Assembly (NCBI GenBank): GCA_002352125.1
Contig: DEHU01000209.1
Span: forward strand, 519 to 11,994
Direction: 5' to 3'
Length of the DNA stretch: 11,476 bases
DNA from: Competibacteraceae bacterium UBA2792
GTDB lineage: Bacteria; Pseudomonadota; Gammaproteobacteria; Competibacterales; Competibacteraceae
In this document: positions 7,478 through 11,476 of the stretch, piece by piece
How positions within the stretch are numbered: the first letter of the stretch is position 1
How the letters are laid out: every line of letters starts with the position of its first letter
Translations under genes and position numbers: made by a program
The notes under the pieces: model-generated
Seen by the model: the letters and a program-made list of their open reading frames with translations, nothing else
Told to the model about the DNA's origin: nothing
Databases searched by the model: none

Positions 7478-8446
7478 ATGTGGCATCATGCTACGAGCTT
7501 GAAATTATTGCGAGAGCTGCTGGGGTTGTTGTTGTTCTTGCCGCTGATCGTATTGGCCGAACCCAAGGTCGTGGTAAGCATCAAGCCGGTCCATTCGCTG
7601 GTGTCCGGCGTCATGCAAGGCGTGGGCGAGCCGTCGTTGCTGGTGCAGGGCGGCGCCTCGCCACACGAATACAATCTGAAACCTTCGGATGCGCGAGCCA
7701 TCAGCGAGGCACAGATCGTATTTTGGATCGGGCCGGACATGGAAAATTTCATGGTCAAGCCGCTGAGCAACGCCAAAGGCCCGGTTCGGCCGGTGGCCTT
7801 GCTGGATGCGCCTGGCGTTGCGGTGTTGCCGCTGCGGGAAGGAGGTGCTTGGGAACCGCATGAGCACGAGCACGACGATCATCGCGAAGGTCCCGACCAC
7901 GACCGCGATCACGACCGGACAGCCGGCCGCGATCCTCACGCTTGGCTGGACCCGGCCGCCGCTGCCGCTATGGTGCGGCAGATCGTCGCCACGCTCGGCG
8001 AGGTCGATCCTGGCCATCGGGCCGATTACGAGCGCAACGGCGCGGCACTGGTCGGGCGGTTAAACCAATTGGATCGGCAACTGGCGACCGAACTGGCGCC
8101 GGTCAAGAGCCAGCCTTACATCGTGTTCCACGATGCTTACCAATACTTCGAGCGGCGTTACGGCCTGAGCGGCGTCGGTTCGATCACGCTCGACCCGGAG
8201 CGGCGGCCCGGCGCGAAACGGGTGGCGGAAATCCGAGCGCGCGTCCGCGATCTTAGCGTTCGCTGCGTGTTCGGCGAACCACAATTCCAGCCGGCTCTGG
8301 TGGAAACGATCATCGCTGGCAGCAACGCCCGTCGTGGCGTGCTCGATCCCGAAGGGGGAACGACATTGCAGGCTGGACCGGAAGCTTATTTCCAATTGCT
8401 GGGCGGATTGGCCGATGCGCTGCGAACGTGCTTGAGCGGAGGTTGA
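7478..8446 (+). CDS. znuA: Periplasmic zinc-binding protein ZnuA
   Basis: Solute-binding protein that captures zinc in the periplasm and delivers it to ZnuB. Length is 322 aa. A signal peptide covers about 1-27 (hydrophobic core LLGLLLFLPLIVLA, mature start near EPKVVV). The three histidines of the zinc site are H63 (SPHEYNLKPSD), H154 (DPHAWLDP) and H218 (VFHDAYQYF). Between the first two is the ZnuA-type charged, histidine-rich loop (about 127-146), with H128, H130, H132, H135, H141 and H145 among Asp/Glu/Arg residues. C263 and C318 are spaced like the disulfide pair of E. coli ZnuA. The ATG at 7478 has the Shine-Dalgarno TGAGGA at 7466-7471, six bases upstream. Two Zur boxes sit immediately upstream, so expression should rise on zinc starvation. 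It is transcribed divergently from zur-znuC-znuB. Confidence 0.96.
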   Translation: MWHHATSLKLLRELLGLLLFLPLIVLAEPKVVVSIKPVHSLVSGVMQGVGEPSLLVQGGASPHEYNLKPSDARAISEAQIVFWIGPDMENFMVKPLSNAKGPVRPVALLDAPGVAVLPLREGGAWEPHEHEHDDHREGPDHDRDHDRTAGRDPHAWLDPAAAAAMVRQIVATLGEVDPGHRADYERNGAALVGRLNQLDRQLATELAPVKSQPYIVFHDAYQYFERRYGLSGVGSITLDPERRPGAKRVAEIRARVRDLSVRCVFGEPQFQPALVETIIAGSNARRGVLDPEGGTTLQAGPEAYFQLLGGLADALRTCLSGG

Positions 8447-8478
8447 GAAGGCATCCGGGGTGGCGAAACGGTCGGTTG

Positions 8479-8495
8479 CCGGAATTTCCTTCCGG
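8479..8495 (+). terminator. Possible weak terminator after znuA
   Basis: A 6-bp perfect stem CCGGAA / TTCCGG with a 5-nt loop lies 33 bp after the znuA stop. It is followed by AATGTTCTATGTTGTT, which is T-rich but not a clean U-tract. Termination here would be partial. Confidence 0.35.
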
Positions 8496-8513
8496 AATGT
8501 TCTATGTTGTTAT

Positions 8514-8532
8514 GCGCAACCGTTGGTTGCGC
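8514..8532. other. 8-bp perfect hairpin upstream of dksA
   Basis: GCGCAACC and GGTTGCGC form a perfect 8-bp stem with a 3-nt loop. No T-run follows on the plus strand. It is the middle of three hairpins in the 168-bp znuA-dksA interval and may belong to the dksA leader or to a termination region. Confidence 0.45.
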
Positions 8533-8540
8533 TCGGCAAG

Positions 8541-8560
8541 CCGGTGTGGCAACCGGTTTT
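8541..8560 (+). terminator. Candidate short terminator between znuA and dksA
   Basis: CCGGT, a 6-nt loop and ACCGG, followed directly by four T. The stem is short but GC-rich. With the two hairpins before it, it suggests that znuA transcripts end here and that dksA has its own promoter in the AT-richer stretch 8557-8600, although I could not identify clear -35/-10 boxes there. Confidence 0.4.
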
Positions 8561-8614
8561 CGGGGGTTAATTTGGTTATTTTTGAGTGCTCGAAACGACT
8601 GAAGGCGAACAACG

Positions 8615-9034
8615 ATGACCGATATGTTTACGGGATTTTCGCCCTATCGCGCGGAGGAAGGCGAAGAATATATGAGCGACAAGCAAAAAGCTCATTTCCG
8701 CGCGATTCTCGTGGCCTGGAAAGAGGAGCTTATGGAGGAAGGCCGGCGCACTGTCCACAGCATGCAGGACGAACTCTTGAACTTGCCCGATCCCAATGAT
8801 CGCGCCAGCCAGGAAGAGGAATTTTCGATCAATTTGCGGGCGCGGGATCGGGAGCGTAAGTTGCTGCACAAGATCGACAAGGCGTTGGGTCGCCTGAATA
8901 GCGACGATTACGGTTACTGCGAAGCCTGCGGCGTAGAAATCGGTCTGCGCCGGTTGGAAGCACGGCCGACGGCGGAACTGTGCATCGACTGCAAGCACCT
9001 GGAAGAACAGAAGGAAAAAAGTCAGGTGGCCTGA
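8615..9034 (+). CDS. dksA: RNA polymerase-binding transcription factor DksA
   Basis: Binds in the RNA polymerase secondary channel and, together with ppGpp, adjusts rRNA, amino-acid and stress promoters. The 139-aa protein aligns along its length with E. coli DksA (151 aa), lacking part of the N-terminal extension. A coiled coil (about 22-95) carries the functional tip DPNDRA, with D59, D62 and A64 corresponding to the essential D71/D74/A76 of E. coli. The zinc finger is complete, C102/C105 (CEAC) and C123/C126 (CIDC), so this is the canonical zinc-containing form. It is not the zinc-independent DksA2 type that some bacteria place under Zur. The ATG at 8615 has AAGG at 8602-8605. It follows znuA by 168 bp on the same strand, with hairpins between them, and ends at the strong terminator 9070-9102. 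Zur control is therefore not supported by the sequence. Confidence 0.96.
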   Translation: MTDMFTGFSPYRAEEGEEYMSDKQKAHFRAILVAWKEELMEEGRRTVHSMQDELLNLPDPNDRASQEEEFSINLRARDRERKLLHKIDKALGRLNSDDYGYCEACGVEIGLRRLEARPTAELCIDCKHLEEQKEKSQVA

Positions 9035-9069
9035 CGCGGTCGCGCCCGCCGTTCGAAATCGGTTTTAAA

Positions 9070-9102
9070 CCCTCTTCCGGCTCCTCTTTCGCCGGAAGAG
9101 GG
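9070..9102. terminator. Strong bidirectional terminator, dksA / M16C peptidase
   Basis: A perfect 12-bp stem CCCTCTTCCGGC / GCCGGAAGAGGG with a 9-nt loop is followed on the plus strand by AGGTTTTA and on the minus strand by GTTTAAAACC. It sits between the convergent dksA (ends 9034) and the peptidase gene (ends 9139), and so can stop both transcripts. Confidence 0.85.
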
Positions 9103-9138
9103 AGGTTTTAGTTCCACCGCTGGGAGAGAATTTGGTTC

Positions 9139-11476
9139 TCAGACCGAAACGACGGTCCAGCTCGGGTGTTCCGCCAGCGTCCGCCCGTCGCTCAGCACCG
9201 CGTAGCGGGCCTGCTCGGGTTTCAGCCAAGCCGCTGCGACCCGTTTGAGATCGTCCAACGTCACTTGCAGCACGCGCTGGCGGAAGGCGCGGCGCTGTTC
9301 GGGGGTGCGGCCAAACAGCGCGCCGAAAAAGGCGGTGACCGCCTCGCCGGCGGGCGAACCGGGTTTATCGATGGCGGCAATGACGCCAAGGATGGCTTCC
9401 TCCAGGGTTCGCGCCGGGTGATCGTGAGTTTGCAGCCAATCCAGCGCCCGGTCGAAATCGGCCAGCGTGTCGGCTAGCCGAGGATCGCGATACGAGTAGA
9501 AGCGGAACGCGCCACTGTCGGGGTGATAACCCGCGCCGCCACCGTAGGCGCCGCCCTGCTCGCGGATGGCGCGGTGCAGATAGCCATTGCGGAGAAAATC
9601 GCCCAGCACTTGCAAGGCCGGAGCGTCGGGATGGTTCGGCGCGACGGTGGGGTAGGCTTTGGCGCAGAAATTGACCTGGGTGTTGACCCGGAACCCCTGC
9701 CGTGGCGGCTGCGGCGCGGCAGGGGCAAGGGCGAACGGCTCGATCAGCGGAGCCGAATTGTCTTGCTCTTGCCAATGCGCGGCCAGCGCGCCGGCGATGG
9801 CGTCCTGCCGCTCGGCTTCGCTGACTACCAGCAGTTGCCTGGGCAGGTCGCGCAAGCGATCGCGCAACCGCTCCAACCGCTCGGCGAAGACGTGCAGCGC
9901 ACCGGTATCGTCCAGCGTGTCGTCCAATGCTTTGAGAGCTTTCAAACCGTGCAGGCCATCCCAGCGATGGTTCAGCGCCGCTACCGGACTCAGCCCAGCG
10001 CTGGCGGCGGCGAGCGCCAGCATGTGGCCGTGATCGGTCACCGCTTCCTCGCGCTGGGCGCGCATCTGCGCGACCAGTTCCCGCAAGCGCGGCAGCTCGT
10101 CGAAGCGAGCGGTGGTCAGGGTTTCCCACAGCAGCTCGGACAAGGCGCCGTGATTGCGGGCCAACGCCTTGCCGGCGAGAACCAGCACGCCCTTGACCTG
10201 CGTCACGTCGTTCACCCCGCCGCGCACGCTGGCGCGAGCGCTGATGCCGCCGGTCACCGCCGCCTGCCGGGCTTGCGTGGTCCGGTAATCGCGGCCCGCG
10301 CTGCCCACTTCGGTCAAACAAGCGCAGAACAGCGGCAGCAAATCCAATTCGTCGGAATCGAGCGCCGGCAGGTCGATCACGGACTGAAGATAGACCATGC
10401 CGTTGGTGCCTTGGGCGTACCAGTGTGCGGGCAGTCCGCCGACCGGGCGCGCGACGCCTTCGGCGATTTTCAAATCCGGCGGTACGTCTTCCAGCCCGAC
10501 GCACGGCAGCAGTTCGGGATCGTCTTGCCGCTGCTGGCGTTCCGCCAGCGCCTTGGCCTGTTCGATCAGGCGGGTTTGCTCGACTTCGGTCAGCGTCGCG
10601 CGGATGGTCGCCAGTTTTTGCCGCTCGGCCGCCGCTTGTTTCGCGCTCAGTTCGGGGTCCGGGGCCATGCTCAGCCGGACCCGGTGCGGGTTGTCCAACA
10701 GTAGTTGCCGGACCAGTTGGGGAATAAAATCCGTTGCCCGGCTTTCGGTGCGCAACTGTTCCAGCAGCGGATCGCTGTCCAACGCGGCGACGGGATCGCT
10801 GCCGTGCATCGCTGGCGTCATCGCTTCCAGCAGCAGATGCAGGCCGTAGGGGAAGCCGTCGCCGGTGATTTCCCGTTCGCTCAACTCCAGTTGATGCAAG
10901 GCGGAATCGACCGCTTCTTGCGGCACGCCCTCGGCGGCGACTTGACGTAGCACGTCGAACACCAGCGCCTCGACCGCTTCGGCGTGTTCGGGATTGGAGC
11001 CTTCCAGGCCACAGACGAAAGTGGTTTCGCGGGTCGAGGTGTCGAAGCCGCACAGCGGCGACGGCGCGGCGCCGAGTTCGGAGGTTTCCAGCGCGTGCCG
11101 CAGCAGCGAGCTGCTGTTGTCCAGCAACACGTCGCTCAACAGCCGCGCCCGCAGCGTCGCCAGCGGGTCGGTGATCGGCCCCAGCAGCCAACCCAGCACG
11201 ATATGCGTCTGGTCGGTCAACTCATCGGTACCGTCCAGCGGATAATGGATCAGATCGGCAATCGGGGCGGTGTGGCGTCGCTCATCGGGAATGGCGAGAT
11301 CGAGGTGAAGCGCCTGGAACCGGTTCAGTGCTCCAGCCTCGAAGCGTTGCTGATGCTCGGCGGCAGGAATGTCGCCGTAAGTCAGGAAGATGGCGTTCGA
11401 GGGGTGGTAGTGGCGGGCGTGGAAAGCCTTGAGTTGCTCATAGGTGAGATCGGGAATCGCTTCGGGATCGCCGCCG
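9139..11476 (-). CDS. Presequence-protease-like M16C metallopeptidase (N-terminus off the window)
   Basis: C-terminal 778 residues of an insulinase-superfamily zinc peptidase of the PreP/Cym1 (M16C) type, which forms a closed chamber and degrades peptides up to a few tens of residues. The frame stays open to the right window edge. The codons before a possible TTG at 11220 clearly belong to the protein (GGDPEAIPDLTYEQL, HYHPSNAIFLTYGD), as in family members. Family length is about 970 aa, so roughly 200 N-terminal residues, including the HxxEH zinc site, are not visible and catalysis cannot be confirmed here. The second half contains the M16 C-domain signature IREQGGAYGGGAGYHPDSG followed by FRFYSYRDPR, which supplies the substrate-binding Arg/Tyr elements. 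No membrane segment is seen. It is convergent with dksA and shares the terminator at 9070-9102. A housekeeping peptide-clearance role is inferred from the family. Confidence 0.93.
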   Translation of the reverse strand, partial: GGDPEAIPDLTYEQLKAFHARHYHPSNAIFLTYGDIPAAEHQQRFEAGALNRFQALHLDLAIPDERRHTAPIADLIHYPLDGTDELTDQTHIVLGWLLGPITDPLATLRARLLSDVLLDNSSSLLRHALETSELGAAPSPLCGFDTSTRETTFVCGLEGSNPEHAEAVEALVFDVLRQVAAEGVPQEAVDSALHQLELSEREITGDGFPYGLHLLLEAMTPAMHGSDPVAALDSDPLLEQLRTESRATDFIPQLVRQLLLDNPHRVRLSMAPDPELSAKQAAAERQKLATIRATLTEVEQTRLIEQAKALAERQQRQDDPELLPCVGLEDVPPDLKIAEGVARPVGGLPAHWYAQGTNGMVYLQSVIDLPALDSDELDLLPLFCACLTEVGSAGRDYRTTQARQAAVTGGISARASVRGGVNDVTQVKGVLVLAGKALARNHGALSELLWETLTTARFDELPRLRELVAQMRAQREEAVTDHGHMLALAAASAGLSPVAALNHRWDGLHGLKALKALDDTLDDTGALHVFAERLERLRDRLRDLPRQLLVVSEAERQDAIAGALAAHWQEQDNSAPLIEPFALAPAAPQPPRQGFRVNTQVNFCAKAYPTVAPNHPDAPALQVLGDFLRNGYLHRAIREQGGAYGGGAGYHPDSGAFRFYSYRDPRLADTLADFDRALDWLQTHDHPARTLEEAILGVIAAIDKPGSPAGEAVTAFFGALFGRTPEQRRAFRQRVLQVTLDDLKRVAAAWLKPEQARYAVLSDGRTLAEHPSWTVVSV

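Noticed and set aside
8615..9034. DksA as a zinc-independent, Zur-controlled DksA2
   Set aside because: All four zinc-finger cysteines are present and there is no Zur-box-like palindrome in 8447-8614.
9523..10704. 393-codon plus-strand frame opposite the M16C peptidase, and a 608-codon Arg-rich minus-strand frame at 9365-11191
   Set aside because: Both are shadows of the peptidase frame, which continues to the window edge with family-like sequence. The 608-codon frame has the skewed Arg/Gly/Ala composition of an out-of-frame reading.
9139..11220. M16C peptidase starting at TTG 11220
   Set aside because: The frame stays open upstream to 11476 and those 85 codons encode conserved PreP-type sequence (PDLTYEQL, HYHPSNA), so the TTG is internal and the gene is truncated by the window.

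Overview
The window reads as a GC-rich proteobacterial chromosome segment, most likely gammaproteobacterial. It has an E. coli-type Zur/ZnuABC zinc-uptake locus, tandem E. coli-like Zur operators, a canonical four-cysteine DksA, and a ZnuA carrying the cysteine pair of the gammaproteobacterial proteins. A Competibacter-like or related environmental lineage is possible, but nothing here fixes the genus. One gene, a methionine aminopeptidase at the left edge, looks more alphaproteobacterial. No mobile element, CRISPR array, tRNA or rRNA was seen.

Layout. Positions 1-807 (minus): type I methionine aminopeptidase, nearly complete, with its last few codons off the left edge. Positions 808-1070: a gene-free gap with one GC-rich hairpin. 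Positions 1071-5141 (minus) hold a signalling operon. From its promoter it runs through a decayed CheB-like remnant (GTG start 5141), then a soluble four-PAS HisKA_2 histidine kinase, then a REC-PAS-GGDEF response regulator/diguanylate cyclase. The three frames are joined by 4-nt and 11-nt overlaps. Positions 5376-7396 (minus): zur-znuC-znuB, also with overlapping frames, followed by a probable terminator. Positions 7397-7477: divergent control region with two Zur-box palindromes. Positions 7478-8446 (plus): znuA. Positions 8447-8614: intergenic region with three short hairpins. Positions 8615-9034 (plus): dksA. Positions 9070-9102: strong bidirectional terminator between convergent genes. Positions 9139-11476 (minus): C-terminal ~80% of a presequence-protease-like M16C metallopeptidase, with its N-terminus off the right edge.

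How the genes work together. ZnuA captures zinc in the periplasm, ZnuB moves it across the inner membrane and ZnuC supplies ATP. Zur with zinc bound should repress both divergent transcripts through the shared operators, including its own gene. The kinase/regulator pair should convert a cytoplasmic signal sensed by PAS domains into cyclic di-GMP synthesis. DksA, MAP and the M16C peptidase are housekeeping functions (RNA polymerase control, N-terminal methionine removal, peptide degradation) with no obvious pathway link to their neighbours.

I did not find a clearly new system. The most unusual observations are the CheB remnant fused into the start of the sensor-kinase operon, the alphaproteobacterial look of the MAP, and the tandem Zur operator.
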